Shown in pieces: positions 11,509 to 22,102 of a stretch of 64,000 bases of DNA (the first letter of the stretch is position 1; each line of letters opens with the position of its first letter). The notes beneath the pieces are model-generated. The model was not told the DNA's origin and did no database searches. It saw only the letters and a program-made list of their open reading frames with translations. Made by a program: the position numbers and the translations under genes. Source of the stretch: Karstenula rhodostoma CBS 690.94 (taxonomy: Eukaryota > Ascomycota > Dothideomycetes > Pleosporales > Didymosphaeriaceae); assembly GCA_010093485.1 (NCBI GenBank), contig MU001511.1, forward strand, positions 186,001 through 250,000, written 5' to 3'.

Positions 11509-12175
11509 GGTGCTTGTCCGGGCGTGTGACGGAGCAGGCGAGAATAGGATGGTGGGATGTTGAAGCGCAATCAAACAGAGGTTGAAGGAGCAGTGACGGG
11601 CTGTCTCAGCTGAAAGCGTCGCGCGCGGGCAGGTGCAGGTGGAGGATGCTCGCAATCAAGACCTTGGGCCACACAGATAAATCAGAGACGTTGCGGCGGT
11701 CGAAATCAGCAGATTATCAGTCCCAAGCTGCCGTCTCCGACTTGGACCGCCGACTGTCTGTGCAACCTCAGCTAAGCAACGCGACAGCACACAAATGGAG
11801 CTTCTCGCGCCTTCTTCCACTCCGAGGTGGGCCCTGGGTGCCGTTCTTCTACGTAAACTGCTGCCAAAGCCCTCTGGTCGCGACACGCCTTGCCGATAAC
11901 GGCCGCCGACGCCATGCCGCCACATTCGAGGCTCTCCGGCTTACGCGACCCTTCAAATGCTTTTTATCAACGTCCCGAGCTAGCGCGCATGCACCTCGAA
12001 AGAGCCTCTTTCGCCGCCATTGGGCCATTATGCGGGTCGCCACGTGGGCCGCCATGCTGCTTTGGTCACAAACACCATCTTGCATTCTACAAACGTCATA
12101 TACGCTATAGATACTACACGGTCGACCCACCACCCATGCTTGCGGTGGGCTACCTTATCAATCGCTGCCCTCGTG
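11509..12175. other. Peroxiredoxin upstream region and acetyl-CoA transporter 3' flank
   Basis: Both neighbours are on the minus strand, so this 667-bp gap holds the peroxiredoxin promoter at its left and the 3' UTR of the transporter at its right. No conserved open frame was recognised. Confidence 0.5.
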
Positions 12176-14270
12176 CTATGACAACCTCCACGCCCGCAGT
12201 GGCAGCGCTTGGATCTTGTTCACCGCCGGCTTGATGTACCCATAGAAGGTGACCACGCCAATGATTATGCACAGGATGTTCATCACGTAGTATCCGTCTG
12301 TCTGCACATGGCAGCTGCCACCGCCGGCCTCGCAGCGGTGGCGGTCAGCCTCCAGCGCGCAAGAGAAGGCCTGTGTGACAAGCTCACTCTTGAGGTTGGC
12401 CGGAGCCTTGGTAGGCGGCTCGCACGTCGCCACCGTGAAGTAGTCGACAAAGCGGAGCACAAAGTACCGGGGGAATGTGCCACCAAGATTGGAGACGCTG
12501 TTGCAAAGTTAGTAAGGCACTCGGTTCTAGAAAAGCGGTGGGCTTGCTTACGTGGCGAGTAATGTCATGTAGGTGCCGCCGATTACCGGGTCCGAAATCT
12601 TCGCGTGGAAAGCCGAGACCGCAACAAACATGACTGTGTTCATAAACGTGGAGAGTACGTGCTCGCATATAACGAGTACCAGATACCACGTCGTCGTGCC
12701 GCCCGCAGGGAAGATGGATACGACAAATTGGGCAAACCCGGCCGCAGCCAGCCGTCCCACGAATGCCATAGACCAGATGTGCATGGGTGGATACGTCTGG
12801 CACCATTTTCCGATGTAGTATCCAAGCGACATCTCAATAGGAAAGTCGATAAGAATGGTCAACGCAAGGTCTTCCTGGCTGAATCCTTTGGCAAGCAACT
12901 TCAAGCTTGTGACGCCGTCGTTGGTTTGAAAGCCGATCTTCGCAATCAGATGGATCACGATGAACGTCTGGATGTTCGGGAGCTTGAGGATTCCCCACAT
13001 GGTCTGGTAGACCTCCATGATGCCTTCCCTCTCTTTTGTCCTTTCCTCACGCTTCATCAAAGCCAATCCTAGCGTCACAGCCAGGTATGCCCAACCCCAG
13101 AACGTAAGGTAACTGTCCAGGTTCATCAGGCCTGTTTCGCCAGGTGCACTTGCTGAGCGGAACCACTTGTTGGTGAAGTCTACCGAGTTGAAAGCGAGAA
13201 AGACGGTGTGGGAGAGGAACTGGCCACCAGTAAGACCGACGGTTTGCGCTGTAGATGCGAAAGGAAGGTTCTCTTGGGATAGAAGAGTCAAAGCCCAGCC
13301 TAGAAGGATATCAGCATGCATCTTGGTTTTCTCCATGGGCGATCTTACCGTCGACCGCAATGTCCTGCGTTGCGCAGAGGAATACCAACGCGAACCACCA
13401 GAAAGTAAAGTCCCAAATACCACTGCCATCCCTCTCTGCAGCCGAGCTCATGATTTTGTTCACCACAGAGCCCAGCCAAAGCATGGAGAAGCCAGAGACA
13501 GTTTGGATAGGCAGGATCCAACTCTTCCTGCGTCCGACCTTTGGTGACCACACCGCGTCTACAATCGGGCTCCAAAACAACTTGAGCGAGTAGGGGTATG
13601 CCGCAAGGGAAAAGACTCCGATGGCCGAATACGAAGCGTCCGCCTTCTTAAGTAAGAACGGTACCGAGCCCATCGCCAGGCCCATCGGTATACCCTGCAG
13701 AAAGTACAACAATACCAGCAGCAAAAAATTGCGCTGATCCTTCTTAGACAGTTCGGAAAAGCCCTTGGACTGCCCCTCGCCGTCTTTGTCTAGCTCTGGT
13801 ACCGCATCGTCCAACGTAAAGCTCGGGCGCTGCATCAGAGAGGCGGCCTGACCAGTGGGCGAGCTCAAATCGATTGACCCGTGTCTCCGCCGGTGCTCGA
13901 GGATGTTGTTCATGGTCGCGCTACTGTTCGCCTGCCCGTTCTGCTCTTTGGGCGTCTTCGCGTTGCGCTTGCTCATCTGTGGATCGGTGTCGGAGGAGGA
14001 ATCGCGGTCGGTGGAGAAGGAAAAGGTGCGGAGCAGATGGGCGCTCTCTGGCGCGTCTGATGCGGCGCGGTTGCGATATTCAACGCGTTTCTTGTACCGC
14101 GGTTCGTTTTGATTGTGGGTACCAAGGTCCTGGAGCTCGACTGCAGCTCCGCTGTACGAATGGTGGTGTTGCGTTTGGTAATGGGGGCTTCGTGGAGGAG
14201 TAGGGCTGTGGATAGAGGAAGACGTAGGGTAAGAGGGGTCAATGAGTGGCTCGCCGGTCGGGGATGGCAT
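12176..14270 (-). CDS. Acetyl-CoA transporter (AT-1/SLC33A1-like, MFS fold)
   Basis: Predicted endomembrane transporter that moves acetyl-CoA into the ER lumen, the role of animal AT-1/SLC33A1. Spliced length is 663 aa from exons 14270-13349, 13299-12552 and 12497-12176, with introns 13300-13348 (49 nt) and 12498-12551 (54 nt). Family motifs are clear: LYFLQGIPMGLAMGSVPFLL, SLKLFWSPIVDAVWSPKVG followed by GRRKSW, and ATQDIAVDGWALTLLS spanning the first splice junction. Exon 2 contains ASTAQTVGLTGGQFL and a run of transmembrane helices. The first 180 residues are a hydrophilic, Ser/Pro-rich cytosolic extension longer than in animal homologues. The start is the ATG at 14270; six bases upstream there is only an in-frame TTG. 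It is divergent from mcm21 over 449 bp. Confidence 0.92.
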
Positions 14271-14719
14271 CCACAAAGAGACTTAACAACGGGCCCGCAG
14301 AAAGGAACGTGTCTACTTTGCGGTAAAAGTTAGTGCGGGCAATCCAATTAGGTTCGCGATGATGCTCGGGCACAGTTGGGTGGAACGTGGCCCGTTCGCT
14401 AGTGCTCTGGTGGCGGAGGTCGCTTCCCGAAGCACGATGACAGCATCGTGGGCAAACACCAGCGAGTCCAAGCAGCTATGCGTGTGAAGCTCTGTGTAAG
14501 TCAAGATGTGATGAGCTTTCTAGCTAGAGCTTTGGGAACATCTCGATCACGACATCTGCCCACAGCGATGGCACGTACCGTACGCAGACGACAGGAACGG
14601 TTAGTCTGCCGTCTGCGCTTTTCACGTGAGACCGTGATTAGCCCTTTCCTATTCCAGAACGCCCGCTTCACATCAACACCACAGACTGCAGCTCCCCCAA
14701 CCCTGCCATCGCCTTCACG
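14271..14719. promoter_or_regulatory. Divergent promoter region, acetyl-CoA transporter / mcm21
   Basis: The 449 bp between two divergent start codons must contain both core promoters. I see no distinctive TATA box or named operator; only the arrangement supports the call. Confidence 0.6.
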
Positions 14720-15640
14720 ATGGCCACCGCAGAAGCCCTCGACGACGAAATTAACGACCTCCGCGACCGTATCGCGACAGTCCAAGCCCATCGCGCGAAC
14801 TTGACTTCTATCCTCCTCTCGCAGCCCCACTTCCCGACGCGTCTCGAGCAGCGCCCCGTCTTGCACGAGCGCGACCGCCGCAACGCTGTCAAGCTCGTTC
14901 AAAAGCAATCGAATCGCAACCTCGAAAATATATACCGGGCCTGCGCCGGTGTCACAGCCTACAAGGTCAAAGATCCGGATCCATGTGCGGTAGACAATGG
15001 GAACATCCTCGGTGTGCGCATCGAGGTGCCGATCAATGGGATATTCGTTGAGACGTATCATGTGCTGTTCAATCGACCAAACGCGACGCACAGGACCATG
15101 TTGAGGATCCACAAACATACCATTCCGCCTTGCATCCCACTGCAACCGCTCGCAAACAAGTGGTTACCTGTGACGAAAAAAAGCGCAGAGGAGCCTAGGG
15201 AGCAGGATTTGGTCAAGTTTAGTAGGCATCTGAGGAAAGAGCTCGTGAGCTGGCATCTCAGGTTGGAAGCGCTGGAGAAGCTGCGGAAGGACGCACGGTT
15301 ACCTGATCGAACTGCGCCACAAGACGGGTCGAAAGTGGAAACTGAGATCGAAATGGTCTTAAATGCATTCGTCAGTGATGACGAGGATTCAGAAGTGGAG
15401 GACGAGGCAACCCAACAGCAACAGGACGGCGCTCTAAAGATTTTGAGGGTTGACGGCGATGCGGCGGTACGCGAAATCACAATCACATGGTCGAATGGCA
15501 GAGTGGGCATCTTCCGGGTCACCAAGGATGGCGAAGTCGACAAGGTTGCTGTGAGGACGAAGGAGGGCACGCGGGATGCCTCACTGAGTAGTAAGGCCCT
15601 GGGAAGGATTGAAGGGTTGGTTGAGAGGCTCGAGGCGTAG
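14720..15640 (+). CDS. mcm21: Inner kinetochore protein Mcm21/CENP-O
   Basis: Component of the COMA/CCAN inner-kinetochore complex, partner of Ctf19/CENP-P and needed for chromosome segregation. Single exon, 306 aa. Residues 1-35 form a short coiled coil (ALDDEINDLRDRIATVQAHR) typical of this family. The central and C-terminal parts contain the RWD-like core with YRACAGVTAYKVKD, the GVRIEVPINGIFVETYHVLF strand pair and the segment RHLRKELVSWHLRLEAL. An acidic linker DDEDSEVEDEATQQQQ (about residues 213-235) precedes the final strands. Length and layout match fungal CENP-O proteins. The assignment rests on family-level recognition of this pattern, not on a catalytic motif. Confidence 0.85.
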   Translation: MATAEALDDEINDLRDRIATVQAHRANLTSILLSQPHFPTRLEQRPVLHERDRRNAVKLVQKQSNRNLENIYRACAGVTAYKVKDPDPCAVDNGNILGVRIEVPINGIFVETYHVLFNRPNATHRTMLRIHKHTIPPCIPLQPLANKWLPVTKKSAEEPREQDLVKFSRHLRKELVSWHLRLEALEKLRKDARLPDRTAPQDGSKVETEIEMVLNAFVSDDEDSEVEDEATQQQQDGALKILRVDGDAAVREITITWSNGRVGIFRVTKDGEVDKVAVRTKEGTRDASLSSKALGRIEGLVERLEA

Positions 15641-16036
15641 TGTAGTCTGTTCAAGTCCAGGTTTCCATGGGTGAACGGTCAGACGGAATGTGGAACGGAG
15701 TTTAGGTGAACACGCGATACCCATAATCCATTCATTGTCAAGGGAGATTTCTCTCGATTCAATCTACATTCCTTCCAATGTCAACATCCAGTTGCAATGA
15801 GGGAGCATTGGAAACTGAGGGCAAAGCCTTCGCCATAACACTGGCAACTCGGGCCTGAACACTGTGAACAGTACTTCTGGTGACAAGTACGAGCTCTACG
15901 CCGACGGCAAGTGAGAGCACGGGGAGCTCGGCGCCAGCGGAAATGCCGGGTGCTGCGGTCTGTAAAGGTATCTAGATCTGTGGAAGTAGTATCAAGTGTA
16001 TCCACAAAGCCATTCAGATTCGCAATTCCTACCATC
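15641..16036. other. 3' flank of mcm21 with a Cys-rich open frame of doubtful status
   Basis: A minus-strand frame (16035-15781, 84 codons) ends with six cysteines within about 30 residues (CHQKYCSQC...CQC...C). It has no signal peptide and its ATG abuts the MITE at 16037. It could be a remnant of a small Cys-rich protein gene, but I do not call it a gene. Confidence 0.3.
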
Positions 16037-16196
16037 TACCGCAGAAATTGTCACATACGAGGCGCGCCACGCGGTAGCGAAGTATAACTTGACGAGCCTA
16101 TATTATCATCTCTTTAATTACTAATCAACTTATTAGAGTATGTAATTAGCTTTATCTTTGGTTCGGCGCGCCTCTTATATGACAGTTTCTGCGGTA
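16037..16196. repeat. 160-bp MITE with about 33-bp terminal inverted repeats and TA target
   Basis: The left end reads TACCGCAGAAATTGTCACAT and then ACGAGGCGCGCC. The right end, reverse-complemented, reads TACCGCAGAAACTGTCATAT and then AAGAGGCGCGCC; three mismatches in about 32 bases. The interior is AT-rich with no coding capacity. The terminal TA at both ends fits a TA target duplication, suggesting a Tc1/mariner-related non-autonomous element. Confidence 0.9.
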
Positions 16197-17845
16197 TCCG
16201 TTTTTGGGGCCTTGTAGAGTCTCAGTTGAGATCCACGCAGCTGCGCAGCCAATCAGCACTCCGCAGCCCGCTTATGTCACTAGCTTTTCTCTTTCTGATC
16301 GCAACAAAAACCTCCGATCGGCCACCACACCGCACACGCCCGCATGCCTCAACGCCTGCTGATCAAGTCTTCAATCAAGACTCCGACAGCCCAGCGGTGT
16401 GTTCGCACGTGGTGTATGTACATTATCGTAATGCAACCCTCCTCAGTATACGTCGTCTTTCCTTCTCGATGAGAGACTCGTTTGTCAAAGGCAGGGAGAA
16501 TGAATGCGCGGCCAGCTCCGAGTTATGGACATAGTACCACGAACGTGAACAGGAGCTGGAGCGCAACATACGTGATTGTGCGTGCATGGGTGGCGTCGAC
16601 TGTGGGCGGATGCTTGAATATCTTCCGTTTCCGCCGCCGACGAACTGAGATGATCGTCGGAAAACTAGAGTCTTTGCAACCATCAAAGCCTCATTTGCGT
16701 ACCATGGCCTACGTCAATGACAGACCCCATGTACATCAATATCAGAGTGAGTTTGAGTGCCGCCACCCTTCCAGTTCTGAAAAGTTGAAGGTCCTTGAAA
16801 TGCACCTTCACGTGCTTCTTCAGAACGTCCTTTCGTGGCCGCAGGCGCAGTCTCTCATCGCGACCCTAGCGGACGACACAACTACTGTCACTTGCAGCGC
16901 CTTTATGCACGAGCAGAGCTTGCTATCCTCCTTCAGCTAGCGCTTTCCATTTGGAAAGATCTCTTTGCGCAGCTCCCTTTGGTAGGGGTACAATGGAGGA
17001 AATAGAAATGCATAGGAATATATGCCACGAACAAACGCAGGCAAGATAAAGCAGGCATGCTTACTGATGCGTCATTGCAACAAACCAACCATCTACGCAG
17101 CATCCATTCACGACTGCAGAAAGAGACCAACTTAGAGACAACATAATATTTGACTACCTTGTGCTGCAGAACGCCAGGCGCTTCTGCGACCTAATCTTTC
17201 ATGTTAGGTGCATTGCGCATGTCACGCCCACCCCATGGGAACATATCTGAGAAGTCGCGTACTCCATTGAATTTGGTTTCCGTGAATGTCCTACCAAGTA
17301 TTTTAGCTAACATATACGCAGCAGAAGAGGTTTTTACTATTACATTGAGTCTCCTTTACCGACTTGGTAGCATAGCAAGGTCTCATATTTGGAGTTTGCG
17401 TGCTTATTGACGTCAAGAAACATAAATAACTTCATCCTTGTCCCGTCTTCAACATCATCTATTCCTGCTGGTGTATAGATATAGTCCCTTTCCCAGTCGA
17501 ATTTCCTTTCAAATTTCTGTTGCATGAAGGCATCAGCAACAGTTAATGAACGGGCGCAGGGATCGCCCGGGATATCGCGGGCTTTGAAACGGAGACAAAG
17601 CCGAATGGCCGATTCTCGGGGTAGTGCTTGTCGGGCCTGAGCATCCATGTGTGATCAGGTAAGATGATTTGTTAAGTGAAGGACACTGGATCCATCTCAT
17701 GCTGAGGTGAAAACCTCGCTTACTCATTAGTTAGTCAGACAACCGAATTTATTCCGGTCTGACTTGCCGTTGACCATCTTGCCTGGCCTGCGCCTCTCGA
17801 CCCCGCAATTTCAACATTCCTACTTTAACCTCCAGAATCCTCGAA
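16197..17845. other. Intergenic stretch with weak open frames
   Basis: Frames at 16226-16534(+), 16482-16940(+) and 17340-17648(-) are open for 100-150 codons. The last (102 aa, with ERDYIYTPAGIDDVEDG) has the most protein-like composition, but no family is recognised and no splice structure extends it. None is called as a gene. Confidence 0.35.
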
Positions 17846-18040
17846 ATGTGCGACGACCAGTTCTACAGATTCGAAGGATGTGGCTGCGACAGAGCGGTAG
17901 ACATCACTTGGTGCCGAGCTGCTAGAGCTCGCGGACAATGCTGCCCCTCAGCTCAGCGTGGAAGAGCCCAGCAACAAGGGGAAACGAAGCCAGGCAGATG
18001 TCCAGTCTGTACGGGAGGCTCACCCGCATCGTCGAATTAG
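17846..18040 (+). CDS. Small Cys-rich protein of unknown function
   Basis: 64-codon frame with a good fungal start context (CTCGAAATGTGC) and seven cysteines arranged as MCDDQFYRFEGCGCDRAVDI, then WCRAA, QCC and a C-terminal GRCPVCTGG. The pattern (Phe-x-Gly-Cys-Gly-Cys near the start and Cys-Pro-x-Cys near the end) resembles small intracellular Cys-rich proteins I have seen in ascomycete genomes, possibly a zinc-binding fold. There is no signal peptide, so it is not an obvious secreted effector. It lies next to a repeat-rich block, and I cannot exclude that it is a fragment of a longer gene. Confidence 0.5.
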   Translation: MCDDQFYRFEGCGCDRAVDITWCRAARARGQCCPSAQRGRAQQQGETKPGRCPVCTGGSPASSN

Positions 18041-18590
18041 TAGAGTATATATCCTCATGTGCCCATCGCATTTGCCTTCTCAGTCTAATGAGGGGTATTA
18101 GTGAACTGTTATGTTTAAGTTAGATTTCTACGCTACTGGGTCGGTACAACATCTGCGCTACTGGAGCTCTCCATGGCTCTGGCACAACCTTACCCACCTC
18201 AACCTGCGCTGGCTCTAGATCGGGGGCGCTAGCTTTAGGTCCACTTCTGCAATATATGTTTCGCCTGTTCACGCTACTTTCATCTTCGTTTGGTACCGTT
18301 TCTGCTGTAACACTCTTTCGTTTCTAGCTATACCTCTACTCCGCAAGAATAGCTTCGCCGATAACGTTCCACCCGTCTTTTGAGCGATGCCTTATTTATC
18401 CTACACATAGTGTCGACCTAAGAAACCTAGCCTGCTCAAAACCTTTCCTGCTCGACTTGAGTCGTTGTCTAACGCTATCGACACCGCGATGGCTTTAACG
18501 ATGTCTTCTAGTAGCAGGGTTGGTAACTGTCGATCCAGGTGCGCAGGTAGTCAATGAAAGTCCCTTTATATATTAGTAAAACGTAATACC
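18041..18590. other. Possible degenerate coding remnant, minus strand
   Basis: Translated on the minus strand, 18560-18200 gives protein-like stretches (VKAIAVSIALDNDSSRAGKV, LSRLGFLGRHYV, KTGGTLSAKLFLRSRGIAR) interrupted by stop codons, which looks like an old coding sequence. The flanking repeats suggest a mobile-element origin, but I cannot assign a family. Confidence 0.35.
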
Positions 18591-18655
18591 TTATATTATC
18601 TACCCCTTTATTAATTTACCTATCCTTATAGTGATCGTATACAACATATCTTGCT
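18591..18655 (-). repeat. Miniature dispersed repeat, copy d (about 65 bp)
   Basis: On the minus strand it contains TTGTATACGATCACTATAAG followed by GGTAAATTAATAAAGGGG, the core shared with copies at 18913, 22338 and 24239. Imperfect direct repeats flank it: GTAAAACGTAATACC (18576-18590) and GTAAAACAATTACC (18656-18669), plausibly an aged target duplication. Confidence 0.6.
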
Positions 18656-18912
18656 GTAAAACAATTACCAAGAGGTGCACCAGACATGGACAGATAACCA
18701 GAATCTGCCGACTCGGGCTTTCCCCCGTATACGTCTGTCTGTCGTCTATCCCAGCCATATCCACCGTCATTGGAAAGCGCAATATACCCGAGTTGGGCAG
18801 CAAGAGGAAAGCAAATGAGGGATTGGTAGGAACGCGGTACGCCGTGGAAGTACCTGCAAGCAGAGCGCGCACCAATTAGTCACTGACTTTGAATCCATAT
18901 AGATAGACCCTC

Positions 18913-19215
18913 CACCCCACAAAGTTCATGTATATTGTAGAGATTCACTATGAGGTAGGGTAACTCAATAAAGTAGGGGGGACAAAAAGGTGCGTTGTGC
19001 TTTGCCAATGCACGAACAAAGGGGGACCAAAAAAGCGGCTAAGGCTTGCCCAGCGTCTGTGCGCAGGCTAACCAAAAAGGGCGTAGCGCCAAGCTATCCG
19101 AAACGGACTTAGCGCGTGCCCGCTGACACACAAGAATTCTGACGATGGAGAGTCGTCGAAGTTCATGTATTGCGTTTTGCCGCGGCTTCCAGAAGCTCGC
19201 GAAGTATCATATTTG
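18913..19215 (+). repeat. Miniature dispersed repeat, long copy a (303 bp) with 14-bp target duplication
   Basis: The perfect 14-mer ATAGATAGACCCTC occurs at 18899-18912 and again at 19216-19229, bounding a 303-bp unit with no coding capacity. It starts CACCCCACAAAGTTCATG, contains the core GGGTAACTCAATAAAG and GTTGTGCTTTGCCAATGCAC, and ends GAAGTATCATATTTG. AAGTTCATGTAT occurs near both ends (about 18922 and 19159). A 14-bp duplication suggests insertion of the target-primed type or another mechanism with long staggered cuts; no Pol III A/B boxes or A-tail are evident. Confidence 0.8.
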
Positions 19216-19229
19216 ATAGATAGACCCTC

Positions 19230-20225
19230 ACTAGCATTCTACAAAACGACCGAGGTGTGAAGATCTGTGAAACACAGAGTAAACTTTGAATAGATAATCC
19301 CTCGAGTACCTATTCAGACCCTCGGAGGTGCCTCCGGCGGCATCTTTGAAACTCCCTAAAACGGTAACTCTCTGCCGGGGGCATCTCCGAGATTCCCTAC
19401 AACGCTCTACGACTCAGTCGACTAACGGTCCCAGGGTTGAATCGAAACTAGATTTTGACAACCAATGCCGTCTATTGAGCGTCTTACGAGAGAAAATCAG
19501 TTACATGGCGTGCAGAACACGCTGCTCCAGTCATACAAGGAGCTAGATGCTACTGTAACTGCCGTTATCTGAATGGAATACTTTCCAATATATGGCTTGC
19601 GCAGTTTAGTAGCTGTCATCGCAGCCATCCGTCGACGAGAGTGGGAGCGAAGATGATCGCTCAGAATTTCTTTGCCGTTAGCTTCGTCAAACCTGCCGCG
19701 AGCCTTACCCACGAGTCATTGAGTAGCCGAGTGCTAACTGCTCAAACTAGCCGAATGATTTCGGACTGCTCAGGAGAGATACGCTCGATTGCTCGATGAT
19801 CGTGTACAAGGGACGATGATGGACCCCATTTGACGCATTCAGGAAGAGGCATGTTTGTGGGAAAGCGCAACGTTAAAGGACCACAGAAAATTTTAACGAT
19901 GCACTGCCCAAGATCTGCATCAGAAAAAAAGAATTCGAGCCATCAATTGTTAAGTGTACAAGAGCCGTATAGCACCAGTCATATCAATTGCTCACATTGA
20001 TACCTGGTACATCTGATGATGCATTACGATACCAATCACATTCTTGGCTTAGCGTTCGACCCTCACATGCTCGAGGCATGCTGATTGGTGACCAGGAAGC
20101 TGCGGATCTATACTCTGCAATGGCATGGATTTGTCAATGTCGACTACCAAGACCGTCTCTCACAAAACGATTTTTCTTTCGATCTACCCAAACTCCTCAT
20201 CCTCATAATGACTCATGTTGATTGT
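19230..20225. other. Intergenic stretch, no gene recognised
   Basis: Two imperfect copies of a string of the form GGCATCT..GA.A.TCCCTA.AACG lie at about 19337-19364 and 19379-19404. Nothing else was recognised before the tannase 3' end. Confidence 0.4.
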
Positions 20226-21863
20226 TCACAATTCATCCCTGAACGTCTTTTTCTCCATCGATGGCTCCTCTTTCTCATCACTACCCTCGCAGGTCCAGCT
20301 ACTCGCCCTATTCACATCCCCGACGCCTAAATATCTCGATGTTCTAGGGTATCGACATAGGTCCCGAGTCACTATCTCGTTGTTTTCGTTCTTCGTCTCC
20401 GCTGTGAGCGTATCAGGTGCTTCTCCCTTCTCCACCCAACCACGTAAGGTCTCCAATGGATCTTTCGGGACCGCGCCGTTACCGAATGCACAGTGTTTCA
20501 CACCTGGTGCAAGGAATAGTCGGAAGAATTCGTCCACGGCCTTCGCACCTCCAAGCTCTCTCTCAACGCGCTGGCGGTGCTTAACTGTAGTCATATGCGG
20601 TATGACGTCGTCATTCGTTCCGTGCCAACTGAGAAGCTTTCCTCCTGCATCGCGAAAGGCAGACATATCTGAATTGTCTGCGTCCATGATCCAACCGTAG
20701 TCTTCATTTGTCTGTACCCAAAGGGACCAAAACTCGGTCGAAGTCAACTTAGAGATATCGAATTTATCCGACTTCTTCAACAGTATAGTTCGTGCAAAAA
20801 CATCGAGTCCAGGATCGTTCAAAGTACGAATGCCGTCAGGGTTGGTCGTGGCATTGACGAACGTACTGAAGGATGTCCCGTAGGTAAGACTGGGGAAGAC
20901 TTTCGCACCGAATGGCGTGCTGGGTCCCTCGTGAACCCTGTAGACAACCTCCGCCATGGTTTCCGTGACTTCGATCTCAACACCTGAGCATTCCAACTTC
21001 TGTCCAACAAGCCTTCGCGGATCGAATGTGCAGGCTTCGGGGTCTCCGATGACTCCGTCCTTGGCTCCGTCTAGTATGTCGCATTCTTCAAGCGCTTTTG
21101 ATGCAAACCAGTTGAACTCGCAGTTGCTGACCACTGTTCCCGTCTCTTTCATCACCAGGTTCGGCCAAAGGAAAGACATCGTAACCGCCGGAAATCGCAA
21201 AGCCGGTGCAACAGCAAGCACGCCATCAATCAAGTCCGGATATCTCTGAGCAACAGCATACCCCTGTCTACCGCCCTGCGAGCATCCATTCCAGTACGAA
21301 TAGCGAGGCTGTTGACCGTAATACTGCTCAGTGAGGCTTTTGCCAACGTATATCAGGTCTGCTAAGCTTCGTGTTCCGAAATTTTGTAGGAGATCCCAGT
21401 TGACGGTCTTGTCGTCATTTAGCGTCCAGTCTGCGTTGAAGTAGTCGACTGGGTGTCCTCCATCCGTTGAAGAGGCCGCATAACCGCTTGCGAGCGCCGG
21501 CCCGAGCGCGAGGTCGAGTAAGCCAGTTGCCCAACCACCGCCACCTGTCGCTTGGAAACGATCATTCCAAAGATCTGGTGTGAGTGGCAACCACGTTTTT
21601 ACGAGCACTTTGTCATTGGTTCCCGGGTGGGTGAGGTAGACCTGCACGTCGCAGAAGTTGAGGTCATACATCGGCTCAAGAAGTTTGGGAACGCCGGGTA
21701 TGTCGAAGTTTCGCCTCTCTTCGGTCGTTATAGAGATAATCCTAGCGCCTGGAACGACCGGGTCTATGAAGGATGATGCTTCGCATGGTATCGTCTTTGT
21801 GTTGTCAGTAGTTGCGGCTTCGACGGTCGCCCACAGTTGCAGCAGGAAGAGGAGAGGCGCCAT
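20226..21863 (-). CDS. Secreted tannase/feruloyl esterase family protein
   Basis: Serine esterase of the fungal tannase/feruloyl-esterase family, cleaving gallate or hydroxycinnamate esters from plant polyphenols and cell walls. The frame is open further upstream, but the ATG at 21863 begins a clear signal peptide (MAPLLFLLQLWATVEA), giving 545 aa, the usual family size. The CS-D-HC arrangement is visible: Cys194-Ser195 in WNGCSQGGRQG, Asp in GTNDDVIP, and His followed by Cys in PGVKHCAFG. The paired Cys next to Ser and His form the family's disulfide. GGGGWATG and CDILDGAKDGVIGDP (calcium-site region) also match. Single exon. Tannase and feruloyl esterase cannot be separated here. Confidence 0.93.
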   Translation of the reverse strand: MAPLLFLLQLWATVEAATTDNTKTIPCEASSFIDPVVPGARIISITTEERRNFDIPGVPKLLEPMYDLNFCDVQVYLTHPGTNDKVLVKTWLPLTPDLWNDRFQATGGGGWATGLLDLALGPALASGYAASSTDGGHPVDYFNADWTLNDDKTVNWDLLQNFGTRSLADLIYVGKSLTEQYYGQQPRYSYWNGCSQGGRQGYAVAQRYPDLIDGVLAVAPALRFPAVTMSFLWPNLVMKETGTVVSNCEFNWFASKALEECDILDGAKDGVIGDPEACTFDPRRLVGQKLECSGVEIEVTETMAEVVYRVHEGPSTPFGAKVFPSLTYGTSFSTFVNATTNPDGIRTLNDPGLDVFARTILLKKSDKFDISKLTSTEFWSLWVQTNEDYGWIMDADNSDMSAFRDAGGKLLSWHGTNDDVIPHMTTVKHRQRVERELGGAKAVDEFFRLFLAPGVKHCAFGNGAVPKDPLETLRGWVEKGEAPDTLTAETKNENNEIVTRDLCRYPRTSRYLGVGDVNRASSWTCEGSDEKEEPSMEKKTFRDEL

Positions 21864-22102
21864 TGTGGAACTTGGCGATTCGAGTCCCTTTAAATGTCCG
21901 CTGCTTATGAGTTTCGTATGTTCTACGTGTTTGCCCTGATACTCCCACCTATTTATGTTGATGGGCGTGAAGGTCGCTAAGCCGCATAGGGGCAAGTCAG
22001 TACAGCCTAGCGCGTATGGCTCATAATTCTTCATACCTGACACAACGTACCCAGTAAAGCGCCTCAATTTTCTTCATCGCCTACGGTCTACAACTTTCGA
22101 AT

